From: Paenibacillus sp. R14(2021)
GTDB lineage: Bacteria > Bacillota > Bacilli > Paenibacillales > Paenibacillaceae
Assembly: GCF_019431355.1 (NCBI RefSeq)
Contig: NZ_CP080269.1
Coordinates: 1,798,001 to 1,862,000 of the forward strand
Reading direction: 5' to 3'
Length of the DNA: 64,000 bases
The position numbers were made by a program, and so were the translations under genes. The notes beneath the pieces were generated by a model that made no database searches, was not told where the DNA came from, and was given only the letters and a program-made list of their open reading frames with translations. Shown here piece after piece: positions 43,712-52,386 of this stretch; within the stretch, counting starts at the first letter, position 1; each line of letters begins with the position of its first letter.

Positions 43712-45094
43712 CTAGAACGTGCTTGCCGGCGTCGTATCGGAGCACCAGCGCGTATTAAACAACTCATGCAGCAGCACGTCGTTCGCTTCTTTCGTTCCGA
43801 TGTAACGCAGCGCTTCGAGTGCGTGTCCGCGCACATAGCGGTTCTCGTCCTCAAGCGCCTGCGCAAGCGCCGGCACGGCCTGCGCCGCATCCGGGCCGAT
43901 TCGGACAAGCGCCAATCCGGCCGTAAAACGAACCTGCGTGTCCTCGTCCTTGAGAGCTTGAATGAGTGCCGGCACGACGACCGGCGATGCTGCACCCATG
44001 ATGCCTAGAGCGTCAACCGCCGTACGGCGAACGATTGCCGACGGATGCGAGAGCAGCGCAGCAATCTTCGGAAGCGCGCTCGCAGCAATGCCTCGAAGCT
44101 CAGATAACGCGAATACGGCGTGATTAACGACCTCATCGTCCTCATTGGACAATGCTTCCGTCAAACCTGCAACAGCACCAGCGCCGGCAGCCGACAACCC
44201 GTACGCAGCGATTCTGGATACGCTCTTAGTACCGCTCTTCAAAGCTTCCAGCAGCGCGTCGACACCCGCTTGTCCGCTTGCGGCAAGGTCATAAGCCGCT
44301 GCCTGAGCGGTCGGTTCAGCGCTCGTTAATTGCTGCGCAAGCGAAGCGACGGAGTCGGCATCGCCTGGCTTGGAACCGGCAAGTGCTGCCGTCCGTCCGG
44401 ACATCCAGTTCCAGACCTCTTGAACAATGGGATCCGCGGCGAGCTCGGCCGAGAGCTCTGGTTCCTTGTTGTCCCAAGACGGCGCTGTCGGCGCCTGTGT
44501 CCGCATGAATTCAAATTTGAGCATGAACCGCGGGTTGCCAAGCAAGTTCGGCGTGGAGCGATGCCAAATATCGTAATGGATCAGCGCGAACGTCCCCGCT
44601 TCTCCGCTGGCTGTCGCTTCCTCCTCCATCTCGTCGGAGGCGAAATTGCGGTCGTCGTGGTAGTGTGATCCCGGCATGACCCCTGTCGGTCCAAGCTCGA
44701 CCGGCGTATCCTGCGGGAAGTACATGATCATCGCCCACCATGGGTGATGATTGCGCAGCCGATCATAACCCCAATAGCTATCCTTGTGCCAGCCGCCTGG
44801 CTTCGGAATGGAATTATAGTGGCCATGGCGATGTGTATGAAGCAGGTAGTTCGGTCCAAGCACACTCGTCAGGGCGCCGGTAATGACCGGGTTCTCGAAT
44901 ACGCGTTGCAAATCGCGGATCCGCGGCAGAATATTGTTGCCGGGGTTCCCCTCGCTGTCATAAATGTCATTCAATTGCTTCACGAGCCGCTCATGGAACT
45001 CGCGCGGAAAATCCGCTTTCAAAATCAAAAACCCATTTGTTATAAACGCTTTCATTTGTTCGTCGGTAAGTAGCAGCGGCTGCTGTTGTGCCAT
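43712..45094 (-). CDS. Phytanoyl-CoA dioxygenase-like protein fused to HEAT repeats
   Basis: A 460-residue fusion. Residues 1-250 are a PhyH-type Fe(II)/2-oxoglutarate dioxygenase: GGWHKDSYWGYD gives the HxD iron ligands, PVELGPTGVMPGSHYHDDRN is the typical PhyH loop, and YDIWHRSTPNLLGNPRFML gives the second His and the 2-oxoglutarate Arg. Residues 280-460 are about five HEAT/PBS-lyase repeats (DEVVNHAVFALSEL; SAIVRRTAVDALGIMGA; EDTQVRFTAGLALVRIG), a protein-binding scaffold. ATG 45094 follows GGAGGAGG by 11 nt. The divergent AraC regulator suggests inducible use. Substrate unknown. Confidence 0.85.
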   Translation of the reverse strand: MAQQQPLLLTDEQMKAFITNGFLILKADFPREFHERLVKQLNDIYDSEGNPGNNILPRIRDLQRVFENPVITGALTSVLGPNYLLHTHRHGHYNSIPKPGGWHKDSYWGYDRLRNHHPWWAMIMYFPQDTPVELGPTGVMPGSHYHDDRNFASDEMEEEATASGEAGTFALIHYDIWHRSTPNLLGNPRFMLKFEFMRTQAPTAPSWDNKEPELSAELAADPIVQEVWNWMSGRTAALAGSKPGDADSVASLAQQLTSAEPTAQAAAYDLAASGQAGVDALLEALKSGTKSVSRIAAYGLSAAGAGAVAGLTEALSNEDDEVVNHAVFALSELRGIAASALPKIAALLSHPSAIVRRTAVDALGIMGAASPVVVPALIQALKDEDTQVRFTAGLALVRIGPDAAQAVPALAQALEDENRYVRGHALEALRYIGTKEANDVLLHELFNTRWCSDTTPASTF

Positions 45095-45277
45095 CGTTAC
45101 ATCGTCCTCCTCCGGGATTGTCTTTGCAACTTGATTATAGAATTCAGCGTAATCGGTGCCAATGGAAAAGGCTAAGAATGAAGGTTCCAAAGTTAAGATG
45201 TCCGTTCCCCGCCGCCCGGAAATGATCTATGATAGAGAAAATGCCGCCGAACCTATTTGCCGAACTGGAGAATGCTA

Positions 45278-46108
45278 ATGACGAATAAACGCGAACACAG
45301 CGCCTTGACCGATCTTCTGCATACGCTGCAGATCGATGTCCTGGAGGCTCGAAAAACGAAGGTTGCGCCGGAATGGATGGATTTTGACTATACCCCCGAA
45401 TACAACAAGCTTTATTTTATCCTGGAAGGCGAAGGATGGCTGAAGGCCGGCAGCGACGAGATGTCGCCGGCTCCCGGCGAGCTCTGCCTCCTTCCTGCTC
45501 ATATGCAGCAGTCCTATTCTACAGTCAAGAACCGCCCGACTTTCCTTAAATATTGGTGCCATTTCTCGGCTTCGATCGGTCCATACGATCTGTTTCAATG
45601 GATCGGCGTGCCGCTGTCCATCCCTGTCGAGGACCGGGAAGAAATGGCCGCGCTCTTCAAGCTGTTGGTCAGCCTGCATTTAAACGATTCCGTTATCGCC
45701 CGCTTGCGGGAGAAGTCCGTCATGCTTGAGATCATCGCCCGTTACTTGGAGCATGTCCCTATTACGATCCTGCAGCATCGATCGGAGGATTTGAAGCGGA
45801 TTCAATTTATCCAAGGCTATATCGACAGCCATATGGAAGGGAATCTCAAGGTCGAAGAGATGGCCAAGGCCTCCCACCTGCATCCGAATTATTTTATCGC
45901 CTACTTCAAGAAGCATTTCGGCGTATCTCCGCTCAAGTACGTGAGCCGCAAACGAGCGGACAAAGCCAAGATCCTGCTCGCGACGACAACGTTAAGCATT
46001 AAGGATATCGCTGATCAGACCGGCTTCAAGGAAACGAACCACTTCGCCAAGTTTTTCCGCAAGGAAACGGGCCAGAGCCCGACGGAGTACCGCAGCTTTA
46101 ACAGCTGA
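45278..46108 (+). CDS. AraC family transcriptional regulator
   Basis: A 276-residue regulator with an N-terminal cupin sensing domain (YNKLYFILEGEGWLKAGSDE, APGELCLLPAHMQQSYS) and a C-terminal double HTH: VEEMAKASHLHPNYFIAYFKKHFGVSPLKYVSRKRADKAK and SIKDIADQTGFKETNHFAKFFRKETGQSPTEYR. ATG 45278 has TGGAG 8 nt upstream; frames opening earlier (45257) lack one. It is divergent from the PhyH gene over 183 bp, its probable target. Confidence 0.88.
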   Translation: MTNKREHSALTDLLHTLQIDVLEARKTKVAPEWMDFDYTPEYNKLYFILEGEGWLKAGSDEMSPAPGELCLLPAHMQQSYSTVKNRPTFLKYWCHFSASIGPYDLFQWIGVPLSIPVEDREEMAALFKLLVSLHLNDSVIARLREKSVMLEIIARYLEHVPITILQHRSEDLKRIQFIQGYIDSHMEGNLKVEEMAKASHLHPNYFIAYFKKHFGVSPLKYVSRKRADKAKILLATTTLSIKDIADQTGFKETNHFAKFFRKETGQSPTEYRSFNS

Positions 46109-46189
46109 GCCGTTCATTTGCATAATCGCTGCAGCTGCATCGATCATAGATTGTGCACCTGGCGTATTGTTCCATCGCAAACTGCCCAT

Positions 46190-46270
46190 CCGTAGAAACG
46201 GAATAACCTTGAACATGATGAGCAGCAGAAACGCCGGTAAGACGGTCAAATAATGCAAACGGTATTTCAT
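46190..46270 (-). pseudogene. Relic of a sugar ABC permease N-terminus
   Basis: On the minus strand the stretch MKYRLHYLTVLPAFLLLIMF, then KVIPFLRMGS, looks like the first helix of an LplB/UgpA-type sugar permease (YLxxLPAxxLLxxFKxIPF). The match is lost after about 30 codons and the frame then runs into unrelated sequence antisense to the AraC gene, so it is a fragment. It lies right after an AraC gene, a common neighbour of such permeases. Chance likeness cannot be excluded. Confidence 0.4.
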
Positions 46271-46349
46271 GATTCGGCACAAATAGCTGCTTTTTCTTGA
46301 TGATTCAAAGCGCTCCTGCGTCTTCGGTGCATGTTTGATAGCCGCTGCA

Positions 46350-46387
46350 GCTAAAAAAAACGCCTCTTGGATGTCCAAGAGGCGTTT
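46350..46387 (-). terminator. Terminator of the copper-amine-oxidase-like gene
   Basis: A 13-bp perfect stem AAACGCCTCTTGG/CCAAGAGGCGTTT with loop ATGT is followed on the minus strand by a run of eight T. It lies 42 bp after the gene at 46429-47565. Confidence 0.9.
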
Positions 46388-46428
46388 CTGCATATACCAT
46401 GATGCTATGCTTTCAAGATGTTCCGTTC

Positions 46429-47565
46429 TTAGCGGCGCGGGTTGTATCCGATGAATGTTTTCGAATCCAAGCTGAACACGACCGTAAGCGGTCCGAGCAG
46501 CGCGTCGTTCTTCGTTTGGTACGTTACTGTAACCAATTTGCCGCCTTTATCCTGCAAGTCTTTCAGCAGCGCTTTTGCTTCGTCAGTCGAAGCCAGAACA
46601 GCAGCATCCTTCGCGTTAACGACAGCTACTTCTGCTTCTTCTTTCTTCGTTGTCAAGTTCGCTTCTTGACCTTCAGGAAGCTTGCTCCATGCCAGGCCTT
46701 GGAATTCGCTCTTCTGTTCGGCCGTCAGATCAGCAGCAACTGGAGCCGCATCTACAACCAGGTAGTGTAGCGGGCTGATTGCAGGAACGCTTGTCGTAGC
46801 GACTGGTCCGTAGTAAGCGCGGACTTTGGCGCCGGCTTGCAGGCTCTCCCAAGTAACGGATTGGCCTTCAGCATTGATGACGCTTGTTTCTTTACCAGCG
46901 TTCAAGATGAGCGTTGTTGTCGTTTTGCCGTCTTTCGTTTCGCCGAAAGCAACTTGCCAGCCGTCTTCTGTATGTTTAACGGATTGGATTACATCTTCCT
47001 TCACCGTTGTTTGCGTGCCCAAGATGATTTTGGCGGCGTGGGAATGTCCAGGGTAGTCCATTGTGATGACAGGACCGTATTCCGCTGTAAGCAGCGTACC
47101 TGCTTTGATGTCCTTCGCAGCTACGGCTTTGCCGCTGCCGTCAGTCAGGTTCGTATCTTTGTCAACCGTCAGGATGACCCATTTGTTCGTGCCGCGGCCT
47201 ACGACATCAAGCTGGTAAGAGCCGTTATCGAGCGCTTTGACGCCTTGAATGATACCCGACAGCAGCAGCATTTGTTCTTGCTCTCCCTCGTTTCCGTCTT
47301 CTTTGGAAATCAGAGACAGGCTTTTGTCCTTCGGGTTGTAACGTACATCATAACCGAGTGCAGCTGCTTCGCTTTTTGCTGGCAGGTAAGCTTGGCCATT
47401 AATGAAAACCGGCTTCATCGACGTGTTTTGTCCGTCAACCGATACCGTAATATCACTACGGAGTAATCCGCTTACTTTTTGAAACATACCGGATGCTTCA
47501 GCAGCGACTGCCGAACCCATCAAACCTACGAGTGTTGCAACGATGATTACTTTCTTCTTGTTCAT
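46429..47565 (-). CDS. Secreted protein with copper amine oxidase-like N-terminal domain
   Basis: A 378-residue exported protein with signal peptide KKKVIIVATLVGLMGSAVAAEA. Residues 38-90 match the small stalk domain (Cu_amine_oxidN1: VSVDGQNTSMKPVFINGQAYLPAKSEAAALGYDV, here split), which is common in Paenibacillus exoproteins and is not an enzyme. The middle (residues 100-260) holds OB/DUF5666-like beta repeats (GTLLTAEYGPVITMDYPGHSHAAKIIL; GAKVRAYYGPVATTSVP) and the C-terminus a protease-inhibitor-like fold (LVTVTYQTKNDALLGPLTVVF). GGGAGGAGC is upstream. Probably wall-associated; function unknown. Confidence 0.75.
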   Translation of the reverse strand: MNKKKVIIVATLVGLMGSAVAAEASGMFQKVSGLLRSDITVSVDGQNTSMKPVFINGQAYLPAKSEAAALGYDVRYNPKDKSLSLISKEDGNEGEQEQMLLLSGIIQGVKALDNGSYQLDVVGRGTNKWVILTVDKDTNLTDGSGKAVAAKDIKAGTLLTAEYGPVITMDYPGHSHAAKIILGTQTTVKEDVIQSVKHTEDGWQVAFGETKDGKTTTTLILNAGKETSVINAEGQSVTWESLQAGAKVRAYYGPVATTSVPAISPLHYLVVDAAPVAADLTAEQKSEFQGLAWSKLPEGQEANLTTKKEEAEVAVVNAKDAAVLASTDEAKALLKDLQDKGGKLVTVTYQTKNDALLGPLTVVFSLDSKTFIGYNPRR

Positions 47566-47697
47566 AATTTCTTGCTCCTCCCGAATGTACCGAATGTTGT
47601 TGTGTTGTTTACATGGTCCCTGACGCGGGCTGATTCCGAAAGGTTGCAAACTTTATTCATATTCGTTAATTTTTTTAGAAAATTTTACAGGTTTACA

Positions 47698-47733
47698 GAA
47701 AAAAAGCCGGCTTGGCGATGTACCAAGCTGGCT
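47698..47733 (-). terminator. Terminator of the cation efflux gene
   Basis: AGCCGGCTTGG (47705-47715) pairs with CCAAGCTGGCT (47723-47733), with one G-T pair, and seven T follow on the minus strand. It begins 11 bp after the stop of the CDF gene. Confidence 0.88.
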
Positions 47734-47743
47734 GGATAGTGGC

Positions 47744-48631
47744 TTATTCGTTCTCATACCACGGATTTAGATGAACAAGCACCTCATCCACCTCGGGATG
47801 AGCCTGCTGCACCTTTTGTTTGATTTTGCGAATAATATCATGTCCCTCTTGGATGGTTAACGTACCGAGCACCGCGAGCCTTGCATCAACGAGTACATAA
47901 TGACCATGCTCCCGCGCGCGCAGCCGGTCGATCCGTTTCACTTCCGGCACCTCGCGCAGATGTTCTAAGATGTCTTCGATCTTATCCGGGCTGAGGCTCT
48001 TGTCCATCAGCACGTCCACAGTCTCTCGCGCCATATTAAAGCCGAGCTTCAGTACAAGAATCGAGACGATCACGCCCGCGACAGGGTCGCCGTAGCTAAG
48101 AATATGAATATCGAGCCGTTCCCCGATCCATCCGAGAGCAATACCTGCAGATGCCGCAATCGAAGCGTAGACGTCAGCCAAATGGTCATAGGCAGTCGCC
48201 ATCATGGCTTTGCTGTTTGTCTGAAGGCTGAGCCGCTTCGTGTACATGTACAGCAATTGCTTCACCACGAGTGAAACAACGGCGGCTCCGAGCGCAATCA
48301 GATGGGTTTCTCCAGGAGGATGGAATAACGCCAGAATCGCGTGATAACCGATATAAACCGCTGCAATCACGAGAATAAAGGCGACGACTCCAGCGCCAAG
48401 CACTTCCGCCTTGCCATGTCCGTAAGGATGATCTTCGTCCGGCGGCTTGCCGGATAATCGCATGGAGCTGTAAGCCGTCGCCGTCGCAATGATATCGCCT
48501 GCACTATGAATGCCGTCCGCAATTAGCACCTGGCTTCCGAAAACAATGCCGACAAGCAATTTAATGCCTGTAAGAAAAACGTTGCTGAGCAGAGATATCC
48601 ACATAGCCAGCACGGATGAACGATTTTCCAA
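47744..48631 (-). CDS. Cation diffusion facilitator (metal exporter)
   Basis: A 295-residue member of the CDF family that exports Zn2+, Fe2+ or similar metals in exchange for H+. Six helices are visible. The metal-site motifs are ADGIHSAGDIIAT in helix 2 (HxxxD) and TAYDHLADVYAS in helix 5. The linker has DEDHPYGHGKAEVLGA. The C-terminal cytoplasmic domain has LRAREHGHYVLVDARLAV with metal-binding His. An ATG opens the frame at 48646, but GAGGAGAG lies inside its first codons, 6 nt before the TTG at 48631, which is preferred. It stands alone; the metal is uncertain. Confidence 0.9.
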   Translation of the reverse strand: MENRSSVLAMWISLLSNVFLTGIKLLVGIVFGSQVLIADGIHSAGDIIATATAYSSMRLSGKPPDEDHPYGHGKAEVLGAGVVAFILVIAAVYIGYHAILALFHPPGETHLIALGAAVVSLVVKQLLYMYTKRLSLQTNSKAMMATAYDHLADVYASIAASAGIALGWIGERLDIHILSYGDPVAGVIVSILVLKLGFNMARETVDVLMDKSLSPDKIEDILEHLREVPEVKRIDRLRAREHGHYVLVDARLAVLGTLTIQEGHDIIRKIKQKVQQAHPEVDEVLVHLNPWYENE

Positions 48632-48731
48632 GATGTCTCTCCTCATTTCAATTTAAGCCGATGCTGCTCTTGTAGTGGAATCTTACCACTTCCATCCATG
48701 AAAAATCAAATTCCCTATCATGTCCGATTTG

Positions 48732-50013
48732 CTAGCGTTCAATGAGCTGCCGGCGCTTTGGACCGACGGAAATCCGCGTCACAGGCACACCGATTTGCTC
48801 TTCGGCGAACGTAATGTACGCCTGCGCAGCACCCGGCAGCTCGTCGAAGGAAGCCGCTTCCGAGATATCGCACTGCCACCCGCGAAGCCTCGTCCATATC
48901 GGCTCTGCTGCCTCCAGCGCAGCCGAAACCGGAAATTGATTCGTTCGTGTACCATCAGGCAGCCGGTAGCCCGTGCAGACAGGAATTTCGTCCAAATAGC
49001 CCAGAACGTCCACATTCGTCAATGCAACCGTTGTCGCCCCTTGTACGCTGCAGCCGTAACGAGTCGCAACCGTATCCAGCCATCCGACTCTTCTCGGACG
49101 GCCTGTCGTTGCACCGTATTCACCGGCATCGCCTCCGCGGCGGCGCAGTTCTTCCGCTTCTGCACCGAACAGCTCGGAAATCAGCGGACCTGCACCGACG
49201 CAGCTGGAATAGGCTTTGACGACCGCGACGATAGACGAAATTGAGCCTGGCGGAAGACCTGCGCCGACGGAAGCAAACCCGGCCAATGTGGACGACGAGG
49301 TTGAGAATGGATAAATCCCATGGTCGGGGTCCCGAAGCGCACCGAGCTGTCCTTCGACAAGAATAGAAGCTCCCGACGCAGCGGCAGATTGAAGAAGCTC
49401 GGTAGTATCCATGAGATAACCGCGTAATTTCTCCCCATAAGCGCGGAGCAGCGGAAGGAGATCATCGATGACAATCGCTTCTTTCCCGTATAGATGATGA
49501 AGCAGAATGTTTTTGGCGGCGAGCGACTGCATGAGACGCCGGCGAAGCCGCTGTTCATCGAATAAATCCGCCGCTTGTATGCCAAGCTTGGCATATTTGT
49601 CTGCGTAGAACGGCGCTATGCCTCTTCGCGTCGACCCAAAGCTGTCGCTGCCTCGCCGCTCCTCCTCAAGCTGATCGAACAAGCGATGGTAGGGCATTAC
49701 GATTTGAAACCCGATTCGAGATAACGAGCTTCGGCGCGGGGACTTTCCGTTTCTCCAATGACGCCAATTCAGCAAGAAGCACGTCCACATCCAGCGCCGT
49801 GCCTGGACCGATTACGTTGGTTACATGCGGATAAAAAATACCCGACGGAAGCATATGCAGTGCGAACTTCCCGAAATGATTCATGATGGTATGTCCGGCA
49901 TTGCTCCCTCCCTGGTAACGAACGACAAAATCCGCTTCTGCCGCCAGTACGTCCGTGAGCTTTCCCTTTCCCTCATCTCCCCAATTTGCGCCTACGATTG
50001 CCGTCACCGTCAT
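48732..50013 (-). pseudogene. Adenylosuccinate synthetase paralogue with one-base frameshift
   Basis: Two overlapping frames together make a full-length PurA (about 426 aa). Frame one, from ATG 50013, has IVGANWGDEGKGKLTDVL, NAGHTIMNHFGKFALHMLPSG and IGPGTALDVD, then LVISNR. Frame two continues FQIVMPYHRLFDQLEEERRG, DLFDEQRLRRRL and beyond to 48732. Removing one base from the CCC run at 49710-49712 joins them as SNRFQIVMPYH, equal in length to the normal SDRAHVIMPYH. The protein is divergent (SSSTLAGFASVGAGLPP replaces the usual VTSSN region), so it is probably not the housekeeping purA. A sequencing error cannot be excluded. Confidence 0.85.
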
Positions 50014-50123
50014 TGCCGCAGCCCCTCTCATCTTGTGCTTGCTTTACAAGAATGAGTATACTGAAGACAATCACATAAGAATAATTGATATAAATAATAC
50101 CACCTATAAAATGAGGTCATGGG

Positions 50124-51023
50124 ATGTTGGATAACAATTTGGAATGGTATCGCTCCTTCTACTGGTGCGCCAAGACCGGAAGCCTGTCGCGCGCGGCGGA
50201 ACGGCTGCATATTACACAGCCCGCTGTCAGCCATACGATCAAGCAATTGGAAGAACGGCTAGGCGGCCCCTTGTTCATCCGGGGAGCAAGAGGCGTTCAA
50301 TTGACAGCCGAAGGCGAAGTGCTGTTTCGCTATGTGGAGCAGGCCCTTCAATATATGGAGACCGGCGAGAAAAAGATACTCGACATGCATCAATTGGCTA
50401 TGGGAGATATCAATATCGGGGCTGGGGACACGATATGCAAGCATGTTCTGCTTCCTTATCTGGAACGATTCCATGACGCTTATCCGCAAATCCGAATTCG
50501 CGTCACTAATCGGACAACACCAGAAACCGTCTCCTTGCTGAAGGAAGGCATCATCGACCTTGGGCTTGTCCATCTACCGGCCAAAGACAATCGCATCGAG
50601 ATCGTCGGCAGTCTGCCGCTGCAGGATTGCCTCGTCGGCGGTTCGCGGTATGCCGAGCTGGCCGGTAAGCCCTTGAAGCTAAGGGAATTGGAGGGATATC
50701 CGCTTCTATTGCTGGAAGAAGGAACGAGCACGCGAAATTTTCTTGATACGTATTCGAGGGGGTACGGCGTGGAGCTGAAAGAGGAGTTCTCCCTCGGCAG
50801 CATGGATCTGTTGGCCGAGTTCGCCAAGAGCGGCTTCGGTCTTACCTTTCTCGTGCGGGAATACTATAAACAGGAGCTGGAAGCCGGGGAGTTGGTCGAA
50901 TTTCCTATGGAAGAACCGATTCCGGCGCGGTATATCGGCATCGCCGTACTCCGCGGCGTTCCTCGGACGCAGGCGGCCAAACGATTTCTGGAGATGCTGC
51001 CTATGCATGACCCTTCTTTATAA
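50124..51023 (+). CDS. LysR family transcriptional regulator
   Basis: A 299-residue LysR protein. The N-terminal winged HTH is SFYWCAKTGSLSRAAERLHITQPAVSHTIKQLEERLG (split between helices two and three), then the sensor domain (GDINIGAGDTICKHVLLPYL; IIDLGLVHLPAKDNRIEI; FSLGSMDLLAEFAKSGFGLTFL). GAGGTC is upstream of the ATG. It is divergent from the frameshifted purA copy across 110 bp, which fits the classic LysR-target layout. Convergent and 3 bp from the DUF1284 gene. Confidence 0.93.
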   Translation: MLDNNLEWYRSFYWCAKTGSLSRAAERLHITQPAVSHTIKQLEERLGGPLFIRGARGVQLTAEGEVLFRYVEQALQYMETGEKKILDMHQLAMGDINIGAGDTICKHVLLPYLERFHDAYPQIRIRVTNRTTPETVSLLKEGIIDLGLVHLPAKDNRIEIVGSLPLQDCLVGGSRYAELAGKPLKLRELEGYPLLLLEEGTSTRNFLDTYSRGYGVELKEEFSLGSMDLLAEFAKSGFGLTFLVREYYKQELEAGELVEFPMEEPIPARYIGIAVLRGVPRTQAAKRFLEMLPMHDPSL

Positions 51024-51026
51024 TTG

Positions 51027-51461
51027 TCACGATTGGCCCGGAAGTGCGGGCAGCCAGCCGCCTTGCGTGATCGTGCGTACGCCTGCTTCGCATACGCCGT
51101 AGGTCCTCCATTGGCAGGTGACGCACATTTCATTAATCGCTTCCGGCTCTACCTGGTGACGCACCCGTTCGATCACGGCGGACCAAGGCATAGTTAAGCC
51201 AACCTCATAGCCTAGTTTCTCCAGCACGCGCGCATCCTGTGACGCAACGGAAGCATTATGACAGTGCGGCTCGGCGTCGGCCGGGAAACAAGCACATAAG
51301 TCATCCGGCCCGGCTATGATCGTAATCGGCGTTTCCGGCCGTTCGCGGAGTTCGTTGTACACCTTCGTCATATTCGCCGCGAACTCCGCCGAGTACCCCA
51401 TCCCCCGAAACCCTAATAAACAAAGCAAATGGTGACCTCTAAGCCCGATTCCCATGCCCAT
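51027..51461 (-). CDS. DUF1284 protein
   Basis: A 144-residue protein of the DUF1284 family, recognised by LRGHHLLCLLGFRGMGYSAEFAANM at the N-terminus and conserved cysteines (DDLCACFPADAEPHCHNASV; EMCVTCQWRTYGVCE). The Cys/His pattern suggests a metal centre, but no function is known. AAAGGGAG lies before the ATG. It is 28 bp downstream of a GNAT gene, probably in one unit. Confidence 0.88.
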   Translation of the reverse strand: MGMGIGLRGHHLLCLLGFRGMGYSAEFAANMTKVYNELRERPETPITIIAGPDDLCACFPADAEPHCHNASVASQDARVLEKLGYEVGLTMPWSAVIERVRHQVEPEAINEMCVTCQWRTYGVCEAGVRTITQGGWLPALPGQS

Positions 51462-51489
51462 GCCCGCTCCCTTTCTACTGACGGTCCCT

Positions 51490-52245
51490 TTAACGCGAAA
51501 ATACTTTCACTCGATACCAATAGGGATACAGTTCCCGATAGTTTAATTTGGTGTAAAGCCGGTTTGCCGGGCCGTTAGCCCGCAGGACAAGCAAGTAGCT
51601 CCTGGAAGCGCCGCTTCGCCTTGCCCATTGCAGGATATGAATGATAAGCTGCTCGCCGTACCCTTTGCTGCGCATCGATTGTTCCGTTACGATGTCGTAT
51701 AAGCCGACGAAGCCGCGTTCGATGACGCCAAGTCCGCATGCCGCCGGCCTTCCATCGACATAGAGCGTGAAGTATCCGGTCTTCATGGCAATCGTGCTCA
51801 TAATCCGATCGGCGGCAGCTTGTTGTTCAGAGGTAAACCCGTTAAATCCGCACATCGTTTTCAGCCATTCGGCGGTCAGCCTCTCCTGCTGCTCGATTTC
51901 GACGCCTTCCTGCATTGTCTCTGCGACAGCAGATAAGTCAGCTAACATCATAACACGCGAGGGGTCGACCCGGACATAGCCGCGATGTTCCAACGTCTCG
52001 TCAAGACCGGCAGGCGAGAAAGGCGTCAGCTTGAAAATCGTATCCTGGCCTGCTCTGCAATAAATGTCTTCGCAGCTTGCAATTTTGCAGGACAGATCGG
52101 TTACTTCTATTCCATTGTAGACGGCATGAACGGCATTCGCACGCTTGGTGAAGCCATCTGCCAGACGGAGCAGCCAGCCATCCAGCGCTACGGTTCGAAG
52201 CGAGGGCCAGGCATTCATCGTTAATTCCTCGAATTGGACGGTCAA
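51490..52245 (-). CDS. GNAT family N-acetyltransferase
   Basis: A 251-residue two-part acetyltransferase. The N-terminal half has AWPSLRTVALDGWLLRLADGFTKRANAVHA, a pattern seen in Firmicute GNATs of unknown substrate. The C-terminal GNAT core has GLYDIVTEQSMRSKGYGEQLIIHIL, with the acetyl-CoA loop RSKGYG (about residue 194), then LYTKLNYRELYPYWYRV. The start is TTG 8 nt after a perfect AAAGGAGG. Followed by the DUF1284 gene. Confidence 0.88.
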   Translation of the reverse strand: MTVQFEELTMNAWPSLRTVALDGWLLRLADGFTKRANAVHAVYNGIEVTDLSCKIASCEDIYCRAGQDTIFKLTPFSPAGLDETLEHRGYVRVDPSRVMMLADLSAVAETMQEGVEIEQQERLTAEWLKTMCGFNGFTSEQQAAADRIMSTIAMKTGYFTLYVDGRPAACGLGVIERGFVGLYDIVTEQSMRSKGYGEQLIIHILQWARRSGASRSYLLVLRANGPANRLYTKLNYRELYPYWYRVKVFSR

Positions 52246-52330
52246 TCGAAGTGCCTCCTTTACTTTTGATTAGGGTATATACGTTAAATGATATGAATAA
52301 ATATACATGTATTATTATATTTATACAATA

Positions 52331-52359
52331 AAAACTGCCTCCGCCAGGGAGACAGTTTT
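52331..52359 (-). terminator. Terminator of the alkaline phosphatase gene
   Basis: AAAACTGCCTCC pairs imperfectly with GGGAGACAGTTTT (one mismatch) around a short loop. On the minus strand it ends in TTTT. It lies 28 bp after the phosphatase stop. Confidence 0.75.
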
Positions 52360-52386
52360 ACTGTATAGCCGCTTTGCGAATGCAGC

